Part shown: positions 16,735 to 24,981 of the stretch, in pieces
Numbering within the stretch: position 1 is the stretch's first letter
Layout of the letters: each line of letters begins with the position of its first letter
From: Dyella choica
GTDB taxonomy: Bacteria > Pseudomonadota > Gammaproteobacteria > Xanthomonadales > Rhodanobacteraceae
Reading direction: 5' to 3'
Length of the DNA stretch: 64,000 nt
NCBI RefSeq assembly: GCF_003977665.1
Contig: NZ_RYYV01000006.1
Coordinates: 1 to 64,000 of the forward strand
Notes under the pieces: generated by a model
Database searches by the model: none
What the model was told of the DNA's origin: nothing
What the model saw: only the letters and a program-made list of their open reading frames with translations
Translations under genes and position numbers: made by a program

Positions 16735-18083
16735 GCGGCCATCTCCTTGCTGTTCAAGCTCCACGGCGCCATAGCGTTATCGGCGCGCCGCGCCGAAAGG
16801 GGAAGCAGGCTGTGACCGTTCCATTCGCCCATGACGTCGATCGGATGACCGCCACTGAAAGCGAGCAGCGACCACGCGCAGGATTCGGGCATATTCAGTG
16901 TCAGCACGCCGACGTCCGTTTGCAGCAACCAGGTCTGCTCGTAGATCACCGGCGTGGCATTCGTCAGCAGCATCGGTACCTGCTGCAGCCAGGGGTTTTG
17001 CGCATACCACGCAGACACCCGGTCCAACATCGCATCCGGCGCCAGCTTCGGCCAAGGAAAAGCTGCCGACGCCACACGCTCCGTAGCCAAGGCACGCAGC
17101 GATGCGCTGCCCGGATAGAAATGCAGACCAGCCCGATAACTCGATCCGTCCAGCCAGGGCATGGGCAAGGCGTTCGTGTTGTACGCAAAGTCGAGCAGCA
17201 GCGCATACCGGCCGCTATGGCCGCCATGCAGCCAGATGCGGCGTTCGGTGAGATGGGTTTCGCGCGAAAGCGTGATCTGGCCGAGCGCCAGCCAGTCGTC
17301 GGTGACCGTGTCCGGCGATGCAGCCACTTCCTCCTTGTCATGCGGCCAACCCAGTGCGGCCCGCAGGTCGGCAAGCCGTGCCGGCGAAAGCTGCTCGCGC
17401 CGGGCAACACCCTCGTTGATCAGCTGGATCAGGCCGAGCGCCTGGATGGCCTGCTCGTGCCGGCTGGACCCGGCACTCAGCATTTGCCCCGCTTCCTCCA
17501 GGCGCTGCGCCAATCCGGGCGCTTGCGCATCGATCATGCGCGCCGCCATGGTGCTCCAGTTCTTACGCTGTTCGGCACCGAATCCGGCCAGACCCTGGCG
17601 GAACTGATCGGCCATCCAGCGTTGCAGATCGGCGCTTCCCGATTCAATGCGCTTCCATCTGGCTGCTTCGCGCTTGGTTGTTGCAGCGGCGGCAGCGATC
17701 GGGTCGGCCGGCGCTTTCTCTGCGGCGGCCTGTTCTTTTTTGACGGCCTTTTCCTTGCGCGAAGCAAGCCACTCGTCGACCCAGGCCGGACGAGCGGCCT
17801 TCGCAAAGCGGGACCTGAATTGCGTGTACTGCAGCAACAACGCCAGAGCGTGCTTGCACGGAAACTTGCGGCTGGGACAAGAGCAGCGCGAGACGAGCGC
17901 TGCAAGATCGACTTGACTCTGATAAGGCTTGGCGCCGCTGCCCTTGCATTCGCCCCAAACGGCATCGTCGTCCGTGCCGAGCGACGACCAATGGCTTTGG
18001 GCCACCAAACCCGATGCAGCCTTGGCCGACGCACCGTCGGGCGCAAGCGCCAGGACCTGCTCCGTCGTCAACGACACTCCCAT
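16731..18083 (-). CDS. SWIM zinc-finger protein, first gene of the operon
   Basis: A 450-aa protein. The SWIM motif CxCxnCxH is complete as CSCPSRKFPCKH at about residues 66-77, an element that binds DNA or protein. An Ala/Lys-rich linker (about 105-145) and a C-terminal region of about 300 residues follow. The ATG at 18083 is preceded by GAGGGCAC; an upstream in-frame start at 18152 lacks support. It opens the five-gene unit that runs to the VWA gene at 10606 with overlaps or gaps below 25 bp, so all five are probably one transcript from a promoter between 18084 and 18218. Confidence 0.9.
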   Translation of the reverse strand: MGVSLTTEQVLALAPDGASAKAASGLVAQSHWSSLGTDDDAVWGECKGSGAKPYQSQVDLAALVSRCSCPSRKFPCKHALALLLQYTQFRSRFAKAARPAWVDEWLASRKEKAVKKEQAAAEKAPADPIAAAAATTKREAARWKRIESGSADLQRWMADQFRQGLAGFGAEQRKNWSTMAARMIDAQAPGLAQRLEEAGQMLSAGSSRHEQAIQALGLIQLINEGVARREQLSPARLADLRAALGWPHDKEEVAASPDTVTDDWLALGQITLSRETHLTERRIWLHGGHSGRYALLLDFAYNTNALPMPWLDGSSYRAGLHFYPGSASLRALATERVASAAFPWPKLAPDAMLDRVSAWYAQNPWLQQVPMLLTNATPVIYEQTWLLQTDVGVLTLNMPESCAWSLLAFSGGHPIDVMGEWNGHSLLPLSARRADNAMAPWSLNSKEMAA

Positions 18084-18218
18084 GTGCCCTCGGCTCCCCC
18101 AACTGCCCCTGAAGGCCCGCGAGCATAACCGAAATTCATGACGCGACCGCAACGCCTGCTGGCAAGACAGATTCGCCTCTTAGCCATCGCAAGCCATGCG
18201 CGGTTGCGGAGAGCCAAC

Positions 18219-20024
18219 TTAAAGCATGCTTGCGCGCTTTCCGGTTTGCTGGGCTTCGGCTTGATCAACCTGTTCACCACTTGCCACAAGCCGGTTGCGT
18301 CCCGTCCGTTTGGCGCTATAGAGCGCCGTATCCGCATCCTTGCTCAAGCGCTGCAAGTCATATCCGGATGCGTCGGTGCAGGCCAGCCCGAGGCTGGCGG
18401 AAAACGAGATGGATGCCCCTTCGGCATCCACCAGTGTCGCTTCGATGACCACGCGGATGCGCTCGGCTATGGCCATGCCCCGCTCGCGCTGGCAATCGAT
18501 CAGCAGGATGCAGAATTCCTCGCCGCCGAGCCGGCCGAACAAGTCGGTCGAACGCAGATGCTGTCGGCAGATGACCACCGTACGCTTCAGCACGATGTCG
18601 CCAAGCGCGTGGCCGTGTGCATCGTTGATCTGCTTGAAGTGATCGAGGTCGATGGCGATCAGGCAGGCCGTGCCTTGTCTTTTTACCAGTGACTGCAGGA
18701 GGCGTTCGGCTTCACCGAGAAAGTGTTGATGGTTGGAGATGCTGGTAAGCCCGTCCAGGCAGGACAGCTGCTTGAAGCGCAACTGCGAGCGCTTGAGACG
18801 GAACAGCCAGAACACCACCGACACCAGCACCACCAGCAACAGGGCAATATACAGCCGGCTGGTTTCGACCGCCTTGCTGGTCAGGTCATCCCGCAATTTC
18901 AGGATCCTGTTCTGCTTGCTCAGGCTATCCGCCTGCATTTTCTGCACTAGCAACTGCTGTTCGGCCATGTCATAGGCCAAAGCCCTGGCGCGGACATCGT
19001 CGACATGGCTCTTGTCCAGCGCTGCGTAGTGTTCGTAGTAAGCGAGCGCGGCGGCTGTATGGCCTTGTTTTTTTTCGATCTGGTAGAGCACCTGATAGGC
19101 GTCCATCAGCTGCTCGCTGAGGTCGCCAGGCTGGCTCATGGCCAGGGCCGATAAGGCGGACTTTTTGGCCTCGTCATCGTTGCCGAGCTGGAGGTAGGCC
19201 TGCGCACGCCGTACCTGGAATGACAACATGTGATCGTAATAATGAGCCGTCTGGATAGCGGGGCTGATCTGGTCGAGCAAGGCCATGGCTTTGCCAGACT
19301 GGTTTTCATCCAGATAGAGGTCGATCAGGATGAGCCACATGGCATTGGTGACGACTGGTTGCCGGGCGTTCGTACAGACGTCAATGGCTTTGCGCAATTC
19401 CGGGCTGGCTGACTTCAGCCGTTTGCCGTTGTTGAGCGCTGCGGCTTGCAGCATGAGCGGGCGACATGCCGTCTCCCCAGGCGGAATGGCATCCTCCGCC
19501 ATGCGCGCGTACTGGACCGCCAAATCGGTCTGGTCGGCAAGATCCACCGTCTGCGACAGATAAGTCAGCAGGGTGAAGCGTATGGATGGGTCCTTGATCT
19601 CGGGCAGGATCGAAGCCAGGTGATTGGCCAGTGCAAAGGCTTCCTCGTATCGCCTGTTGGTCGACAGGATTTTCAGGAGCAGTGAGGACGCCTTGGCGAT
19701 CAGCGCAGGGTCACCCGAACGGTCGATGATCTGGTGCAGCTGCGGCTCGGATTTGGCAGAACCGCCCTCGTAGATGGCCTCCCACGCGTCAAGGTAACGC
19801 AGATGCCATTGGTCACTCTCGGATAAAGCATCGGCTTCGGGCTGGATCTGTTCCAGCATCCGAACAAACTGCGAGTGGTCTTGCAGGCGAAGGCTTTCAG
19901 CCTGGTCAAGGAACTTGGCGGGATTCGCTATCGGGGGGGTGGCGTATCCAGGTTGCGCGAGCGCGCAGCAAACCACAGCCATCACGGCAGGCCAGAAGCG
20001 GATGCGGCTCGACAATCCGGACAC
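18219..20024 (-). CDS. periplasmic TPR - transmembrane - GGDEF diguanylate cyclase
   Basis: A 601-aa membrane protein. An N-terminal signal segment (FWPAVMAVVCCALAQPGYA) is followed by TPR-like helical repeats to about residue 375, a coiled linker, a transmembrane helix (YIALLLVVLVSVVFWLF, about 395-412) and a cytoplasmic GGDEF domain with an intact GGEEF active site in GRLGGEEFCILL (about 517-528). It would make cyclic di-GMP in response to a periplasmic signal. The start is GTG at 20024, 11 bp after the stop of the 94-aa candidate precursor gene, so the two are probably co-transcribed. That pairing with a RiPP-like precursor is unusual. No inhibitory RxxD site was clearly seen. Confidence 0.9.
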   Translation of the reverse strand: MSGLSSRIRFWPAVMAVVCCALAQPGYATPPIANPAKFLDQAESLRLQDHSQFVRMLEQIQPEADALSESDQWHLRYLDAWEAIYEGGSAKSEPQLHQIIDRSGDPALIAKASSLLLKILSTNRRYEEAFALANHLASILPEIKDPSIRFTLLTYLSQTVDLADQTDLAVQYARMAEDAIPPGETACRPLMLQAAALNNGKRLKSASPELRKAIDVCTNARQPVVTNAMWLILIDLYLDENQSGKAMALLDQISPAIQTAHYYDHMLSFQVRRAQAYLQLGNDDEAKKSALSALAMSQPGDLSEQLMDAYQVLYQIEKKQGHTAAALAYYEHYAALDKSHVDDVRARALAYDMAEQQLLVQKMQADSLSKQNRILKLRDDLTSKAVETSRLYIALLLVVLVSVVFWLFRLKRSQLRFKQLSCLDGLTSISNHQHFLGEAERLLQSLVKRQGTACLIAIDLDHFKQINDAHGHALGDIVLKRTVVICRQHLRSTDLFGRLGGEEFCILLIDCQRERGMAIAERIRVVIEATLVDAEGASISFSASLGLACTDASGYDLQRLSKDADTALYSAKRTGRNRLVASGEQVDQAEAQQTGKRASML

Positions 20025-20035
20025 GTGCGTGTCGC

Positions 20036-20320
20036 CTATTTTTTGGACGGCAACGGGACTGCATCGGGAACAGGTGCTTCCAGCGGGTCATCTTCCTCCG
20101 GTTCGTCCTCTCGAGCTGGAGACAGGATGGTTTCCACCGTTTTGTTCGCCATGAATCCGAATTCTTCGGATAAGAGTGAGCTGTCACCGGACGCCACTGC
20201 CGCAGTGAGGGCATCGGATGCCTGCGCCTGTGCCAGCATCTTGCCCAAGTCCTCCGTTGAAGCATGGCGCAAGGAAGCATCCTGGCCGATGGCTTCCAGC
20301 AGATCAATCGTGTCTGTCAT
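20036..20320 (-). CDS. candidate split-borosin precursor peptide (94 aa)
   Basis: The first ~55 residues are predicted helical (TIDLLEAIGQDASLRHASTE, then QASDALTAAVASGDSSLLSE). Their spacing (LGQDA-type start, then Ala-rich helix, then A..xGD..xL) matches my memory of the borosin-binding domains of SonA-type precursors and the OphMA C-terminal helper. Residues 56-94 are a flexible acidic, Pro-rich tail (KTVETILSPAREDEPEEDDP), where a modified core could lie. ATG at 20320 follows AGGGGAAAA. It lies 188 bp downstream of a borosin-like methyltransferase gene and 11 bp upstream of the GGDEF gene, all on one strand. The gene is firm; the precursor role is inference. Confidence 0.75.
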   Translation of the reverse strand: MTDTIDLLEAIGQDASLRHASTEDLGKMLAQAQASDALTAAVASGDSSLLSEEFGFMANKTVETILSPAREDEPEEDDPLEAPVPDAVPLPSKK

Positions 20321-20508
20321 GTCAGTTTTCCCCTGTTTTTTCTGCTTGATAGTTGTGGTGCAGCAGACAGCCCACGCAGGTGCATGCTGTTATGTCCAGG
20401 CATCGCCCGCAGGCCATTATCGCGCCTGATTATGGCGACGCGTACATCGGGTGCTGCATTTTCCCGATGCACGGCGGCCTAAGCAAAGATTGTTCCTTGG
20501 CAGGTCAC

Positions 20509-21351
20509 CTAGACTTGGACTGCCTTGCCGGCTTTCTCCAGGGCATCCAACGCGTCCAGCCGCTCCTTCATCGCGAGGTTCAACTTCAAGGGTTGCGCCG
20601 GGGGCAGGACGACCGTTTCCTCGGTAGTCAACGGGATGTTGGGCAGATCACGCAGGGCGACGCGGCGGATGCGCGGCTTCTCAATCGGGAGCGTCGCGCC
20701 TCGGTAGACGATCACCTCGTGATCCGGCGGGTAGTCCTGACTCAACCGATCCACCAGCACCTGTCGATACGCCGACCCGGTCTGGAATCGCGTCAGCGAC
20801 CAATCGCCAACCAGCCCTACTTGCCAAAGCACCAGGTAGCCGGCGTTATCAATGCGTCGCTCATAAAAAAGCAGCTGGCTGGCCTCGAAGTGCTGGCAGC
20901 CCAAGCGCCCGGGATCGATCCCCAGGTCGGCATAAAGGCAATCCTCGGCGGAAATGCCCGGCTCCATATACGCTTCGAAGCCTTCCGCGCGCGCCACCTC
21001 GATCGCCTTGTGCGGCGACCAGGCAAAAATGCCGGGGTGACCGTAAAAAACGCCGCAAACCCGCTTGCCGGCGCGCACCTCGGTCATGATCAGCGCCACC
21101 CATTCCCGATAGGTTTTCAATCGGGACTTGCCTTCCCGGTAATAGGGCTGGAGGCTGCGCACGTCCGGACGCAGGCGTTGCAACCACTTTTCCACGATGC
21201 CATCGGAAAGCGCCGCGAACACCACGTCCGCGCGCTCGATATGGCTGCGCGCCAGCGGGGTGAGGTGGGAACCCAGGGTCATGCCGAAGCCGACGCAGGC
21301 CAAGCTCCCGTGGCAAGTAGAGTTCGAAGCTGTCAACGAGGATGTTTGCAT
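20509..21351 (-). CDS. borosin-type peptide alpha-N-methyltransferase (tetrapyrrole-methylase fold)
   Basis: A 280-aa SAM-dependent methyltransferase. Instead of resembling porphyrin enzymes, it follows the fungal omphalotin enzyme OphMA and bacterial SonM closely: GSLACVGFGMTLG, YYREGKSRLKTYREW, VCGVFYGHPGIFAWSPHKA, MEPGISAEDCLYADLGIDP, GCQHFEASQLL and LVLWQVGLVG each match recalled OphMA segments position by position. These enzymes N-methylate peptide backbones. It lacks the fused C-terminal precursor of OphMA, as expected of a split system. I chose the ATG at 21351; longer in-frame starts (21384, 21558) are not protein-like. The candidate precursor gene follows on the same strand. Confidence 0.85.
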   Translation of the reverse strand: MQTSSLTASNSTCHGSLACVGFGMTLGSHLTPLARSHIERADVVFAALSDGIVEKWLQRLRPDVRSLQPYYREGKSRLKTYREWVALIMTEVRAGKRVCGVFYGHPGIFAWSPHKAIEVARAEGFEAYMEPGISAEDCLYADLGIDPGRLGCQHFEASQLLFYERRIDNAGYLVLWQVGLVGDWSLTRFQTGSAYRQVLVDRLSQDYPPDHEVIVYRGATLPIEKPRIRRVALRDLPNIPLTTEETVVLPPAQPLKLNLAMKERLDALDALEKAGKAVQV

Positions 21352-21514
21352 GGTGTGATGTGTTCGCTGTTTGCAGTGTGGCATGGTCGACAAACCAAGA
21401 GCAAAGCAACTTGCATGCCCAAAGCGAGAGAAGCGTGCTTTTGCCGTTGCTTGGGAATCACTTCGCCCGCTTGTGGGTGTATACAGGCCATGAGGCCTGA
21501 AGCGAGTAGCGCGG

Positions 21515-21805
21515 ATGAGCACCCACCTCTTTACACGGCCGAGCGCAGTGGCGCCCATCCTGATGTCCTTGGCCGCCCTTGCGATGGTGCTCGGTCATAT
21601 CGCCCTGTTTGGCACGGTACGCCAGGCCGATGAAGGCGCTGCTGCTCATCTATTCCAGCTGCTTATGGTCGGGCAAATCCCCATTGTTGCGTACTTCGCC
21701 ATCCATGGGCTGCCGCGCATGCCCAGGTTGGCGCTGGCTGTTCTAGCCACACAGCTGCTCGCTGGCTTGGCAGCATGTGCCCCGGTTTGGTACTTCCATT
21801 TGTAG
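21515..21805 (+). CDS. small membrane protein (96 aa)
   Basis: A 96-aa protein with three hydrophobic segments (ILMSLAALAMVLGHIALFG; LLMVGQIPIVAYFAIHGL; LALAVLATQLLAGLAACAPV). No family recognised. The ATG at 21515 is divergent from the methyltransferase gene. The ribosome site is weak. Overlapping minus-strand frames look artefactual. Confidence 0.6.
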   Translation: MSTHLFTRPSAVAPILMSLAALAMVLGHIALFGTVRQADEGAAAHLFQLLMVGQIPIVAYFAIHGLPRMPRLALAVLATQLLAGLAACAPVWYFHL

Positions 21806-21838
21806 TGCGTCACTTGGCGTGTGACGGTATAGCGGGCC

Positions 21839-22945
21839 TCATTCGTAGCGGCCCACGTCATGCTCATCGCTGGTCAGCAGGCGCATGAAAGTCGGATGGA
21901 TGAACAGCTTCTCCCGCCCCGCCTTCACTTCGCTCAGCATGCCGATCGCGGTCAGTTCCTTGAGGTATGCCGACGCGGTTTGACGCTTGGCGACGCCGGC
22001 ATCCACCAGGTTCTGGATGCGGCAGTAGGGTTGGACAAACAGCACGTCGATCAGCTCGTGGCTATAGATCGCGCTGGCACGTGCCTTGACGAACGCCGTC
22101 GCGTCAGCCTGCAATTGTTGGATGGCCTGGATCTTGGCGGTCGTCCACAGGGCTGTTTCCTTGATCGCCGTAAGCATGAAGTCCACCCATGGCTCCCACG
22201 CGCCATCGCGCGTTACTGCCATCAGTAGACGATAGTAGTTGGCGCGGTTACGCAGGATGTATCGGGAGAGGTATAGCACCGGTTGGGCCAACAGGCCCTG
22301 CTCCACCAGGATCAGCAGGTTGAGCACCCGGCCGGTGCGGCCATTGCCGTCGAGGAAGGGATGGATGGCCTCGAACTGGTAGTGCGCCACGGCCATGCGA
22401 ATGACCGGGTCGATCTCGGTATGGTTGTGAATGAAGCGCTCCCAGTCGGCCAGCTTCTCCCGCAGCACAGCCTCGCCGACCGGTGGCGTGTAGATCACCT
22501 CTCTGGTGGCGGCGTTGGCCAGCGACGTGCCTGGTACGCTGCGAATGCCCATGCGGACGCCTTTGATCTGACTGCAGACCTCAATAGCCGTGTTCGTACT
22601 GAGCGGCCGGTCGCGCAGGGACTGGAAGCCTCGGTACAGCGCGCCGCGATACCGCAGGGCCTCCTTCGTGGCCGGGTCTGCCGACTCTTCGTGCAGTTGG
22701 GCTGCACGAAAAAGGGCATCCGTGGTGGTGACTATGTTCTCGATCTCGCTACTGGCCTGGGCTTCCAGCAGCGGGATGGTATTGATCAGGACAGCCTGGT
22801 TGGGGATCAGGTCGCCCGCGCCCTTGAGTCCGGCCAAGGCGGATCGCGCCTCGATGCAGGCTTTGAGCAAGAGCTTGGTCTCGATGTCCTGCTTGGGGGG
22901 CAGGGGGGGGAGAGTGTTGAACGGCTGCTTAGGGTCGAAGTCCAT
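21839..22945 (-). CDS. Fic family AMP-transferase with N-terminal inhibitory motif and C-terminal winged helix
   Basis: A 368-aa Fic protein that would transfer AMP to target hydroxyls. The catalytic motif is complete: HPFLDGNGRTGR (about residue 196). An inhibitory helix motif SSEIEN ([S/T]xxxE[G/N], about residue 66) lies N-terminal to the Fic core, making it a class II Fic that is auto-inhibited in cis. The C-terminal ~80 residues (IQNLVDAGVAKRQTASAYLK) look like a winged helix, common in this branch. The ATG at 22945 follows an array of palindromes (22967-23076), suggesting autoregulation by its own DNA-binding domain. No antitoxin partner is adjacent. Confidence 0.92.
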   Translation of the reverse strand: MDFDPKQPFNTLPPLPPKQDIETKLLLKACIEARSALAGLKGAGDLIPNQAVLINTIPLLEAQASSEIENIVTTTDALFRAAQLHEESADPATKEALRYRGALYRGFQSLRDRPLSTNTAIEVCSQIKGVRMGIRSVPGTSLANAATREVIYTPPVGEAVLREKLADWERFIHNHTEIDPVIRMAVAHYQFEAIHPFLDGNGRTGRVLNLLILVEQGLLAQPVLYLSRYILRNRANYYRLLMAVTRDGAWEPWVDFMLTAIKETALWTTAKIQAIQQLQADATAFVKARASAIYSHELIDVLFVQPYCRIQNLVDAGVAKRQTASAYLKELTAIGMLSEVKAGREKLFIHPTFMRLLTSDEHDVGRYE

Positions 22946-22966
22946 ATGTTCATTTCCATGGCCGAT

Positions 22967-23076
22967 TTCGACATATCCTAGGGATCATGTCGATCGGATC
23001 GACATGTTTGATACATATGTCGATTTTAGTGATAAAAATCGACATATGCCAAGAGCGTGTCGACCGGATCGACATG
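22967..23076 (-). promoter_or_regulatory. palindromic operator array upstream of the fic gene
   Basis: Built from the half-site ATGTCGA. A lone TTTCGACATAT at 22967-22976; a perfect palindrome CATGTCGATC-G-GATCGACATG at 22986-23006; a perfect 14-bp-arm palindrome CATATGTCGATTTT / AAAATCGACATATG with a 7-bp spacer at 23014-23048; and an imperfect copy of the first palindrome at 23056-23076. All are within 132 bp of the Fic start, in an otherwise gene-free stretch. Confidence 0.8.
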
Positions 23077-23107
23077 ACGACAGGGCGTCCCTAGGGCGCT
23101 CCCCTGC

Positions 23108-23872
23108 CTAGGCCCCAATGACCCAGGCCCGAAGGACTTCGTCGAGCAAGGCCTGATCGACGTCGCTCTTGCGGGCGAGGGCGGGGCCTACAAGGGCCAG
23201 ATGCTCCAATTGAGCTTGCATCCAACGACGGAGGAACGGCGGTAAGGCGGCGCTGTCGCCTTCCCGCTGGACGGTCTTGCGCGCTTCCAGTTCGCCGATC
23301 CAGCCGCGTTCTTCGTCACTGACCCAGGGCGCGGCGATCAAGCGGGAAAACTCCGTAGGCGGCTGGGTGCGTGTGTGTTCGATCCAGCGGCAGGCCTGCA
23401 CGGAACGCAGAAAATAGAACACTTTCTTCAGGCGCACCGAGTCGCCGCAAAGATGTTCAGCGTGAGTGGACGAGGCCATGCTCAGGTAATGGAACAGGGC
23501 TCGCGCCGGCTGGAAGAACTGCGGGATCAGGCGGCGTATGGCCGAGACGAACGCCGCCTCCTCGCGGTAGACGATTGGAGAATCGAACCACTCGTTGAAG
23601 GCAAGATTGCATTTGGACATCAGCCGAAGCGCCTTGCGCAAGTCCCAGCCGCTGACATCCAAGTCGCCGGGCAGCATGCGCTCGATGACGTCCCGCGATT
23701 CGAACACCGACAGATACCAGTCCTGCGGATGCACGTACACGAAGCGCACGTCGTAGTCACTATCGGGCGACGCAAAACCCCACGCGCGACTGCCCGACTC
23801 GGCGGCATACAACACGTGCACGCCATAGTCATTTTCGATGGCGTCGATGGCCTGTTGAATAGCTTCGTTCAT
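23108..23872 (-). CDS. RlaP-type nucleotidyltransferase (first of two)
   Basis: A 254-aa protein of the DNA polymerase beta nucleotidyltransferase superfamily, RlaP/COG3541-like. The active site reads ESGSRAWGFASPDSDYDVRF (GS..W/YG..SD.D.R, about residues 24-43). Family members are often found with RNA-repair genes, including rtcB/rtcA and RNA ligases. I chose the ATG at 23872 because it overlaps the TGA of the upstream RlaP gene as ATGA, showing translational coupling. Nucleotide and substrate are unknown. The nearby rtcA gene (25341) fits an RNA-repair link. Confidence 0.85.
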   Translation of the reverse strand: MNEAIQQAIDAIENDYGVHVLYAAESGSRAWGFASPDSDYDVRFVYVHPQDWYLSVFESRDVIERMLPGDLDVSGWDLRKALRLMSKCNLAFNEWFDSPIVYREEAAFVSAIRRLIPQFFQPARALFHYLSMASSTHAEHLCGDSVRLKKVFYFLRSVQACRWIEHTRTQPPTEFSRLIAAPWVSDEERGWIGELEARKTVQREGDSAALPPFLRRWMQAQLEHLALVGPALARKSDVDQALLDEVLRAWVIGA

Positions 23873-24969
23873 GGGCGAGTGGTCTCCCAACACGTGGTGA
23901 TGTCGCTTAAGAGGCGTTCCGCCATCGAAACATCGGCCGCCGGTCGCAAGTGCGACAGGGCTGCCTTGTCCGCGCAGCGCGCCACGATTGCCTCAGTCAT
24001 GTCGATCAGTTCGTTATAGCTGTAACGGCCCTTGCGGATCGACAACAGCAGCTCCCGCTGCTCGCCCTCGAAGCGGATCAGGGGGCGGCCATGCTGAAGG
24101 ATGGATTCGCCGGATAACAACAGGCGCACCGTGTGCATGATGTTTTTGGCGTCGTAGTCCAATTCGCCGCTTTCCTGTTGGCGCCAGCGTCCCTCGTTGC
24201 GCTCGCGCCGCCAGGTCCAGTAGTTCTGATGGTCCGCGAGTGCCTGCTTCCAGGCGGATTCGTTGTAGAAGAGCAGGCCGGCGAAATGGCTGGCTTCATG
24301 CTCCAGCGGAATCGATTCGCAGGCCAGCATGCCATCACGGAACACGCCTCGTGCGTCTTCGCCATAGCGGTACAGCCGGTAGCCGTCGCGGGCATGCTCC
24401 AGTCGTGACGCGTGGAAATGGTCGAGGTTCCAGCCCAGCCGGTTAAGCGGCACCGGGCGGCAAGGAGCGGCATCGGGCGGCAGCAGGCCCTGCGCCGGGA
24501 TCACATGGCAATAGTCCTCCTTCGCCGGCGGTTGCTCCCCTTTCGGCTGGTTAATCCACTTGTTCTGGCCGCGCGCTTTCTTGATCTGGCTCAGTGCGTA
24601 GCCGATATGGGTTTGCACGCACTGTTGGGAAATGAATTCATCGCGAGACCTCAGTAGCTGGTCGAAGGCGTCCGTGCGCCAACGGATGCAGTCTTCGGGC
24701 ATGTACAGCAATTCGAGCACGTTCGGGTTTGCCGTAGAGAGAAGTTCAATGACCCGCCGCAAGCTGTAGAAGACGATGTCGTTGCGCAGATCAGAGACCT
24801 GATTCCCGGGCGCCTGCAGGTTCATGTAATCCGCGGCCGGCACGGCAAAGATCCCGCGCAGGTCCAGATCGCTCTCCGCTGTTGCTGTGCCATAGGCGTG
24901 GCTGCCGCTAACGCATTCAAACAGCAATGCGAGATCGGAATGATCAAGCAGATGTTCGAGGGTGGGCAT
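23869..24969 (-). CDS. RlaP-type nucleotidyltransferase (second paralogue)
   Basis: A 366-aa protein with the same signature, CVSGSHAYGTATAESDLDLR (about residues 19-38), and a longer C-terminal half than its neighbour (QNKWINQPKGEQPPAKEDYC). The two are distinct paralogues in one operon, coupled by a 4-bp overlap. It starts 12 bp after the stop of an rtcR remnant on the same strand, so it was probably once downstream of rtcR. The RNA-repair role is inferred from family and neighbourhood. Confidence 0.87.
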   Translation of the reverse strand: MPTLEHLLDHSDLALLFECVSGSHAYGTATAESDLDLRGIFAVPAADYMNLQAPGNQVSDLRNDIVFYSLRRVIELLSTANPNVLELLYMPEDCIRWRTDAFDQLLRSRDEFISQQCVQTHIGYALSQIKKARGQNKWINQPKGEQPPAKEDYCHVIPAQGLLPPDAAPCRPVPLNRLGWNLDHFHASRLEHARDGYRLYRYGEDARGVFRDGMLACESIPLEHEASHFAGLLFYNESAWKQALADHQNYWTWRRERNEGRWRQQESGELDYDAKNIMHTVRLLLSGESILQHGRPLIRFEGEQRELLLSIRKGRYSYNELIDMTEAIVARCADKAALSHLRPAADVSMAERLLSDITTCWETTRP

Positions 24970-24981
24970 GCGAGGTCCATC

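Noticed and set aside
20509-21351. Cobalamin or siroheme biosynthesis methylase
   Set aside because: Although the fold is shared, the diagnostic blocks (GKSRL.TY, GVFYGHPG, GISAEDCL.ADL.IDP) match borosin enzymes, and no cobalamin genes are nearby.
21839-22945. Fic-type toxin-antitoxin module
   Set aside because: The inhibitory motif is within the same protein and there is no adjacent antitoxin gene; it is a self-inhibited class II Fic.
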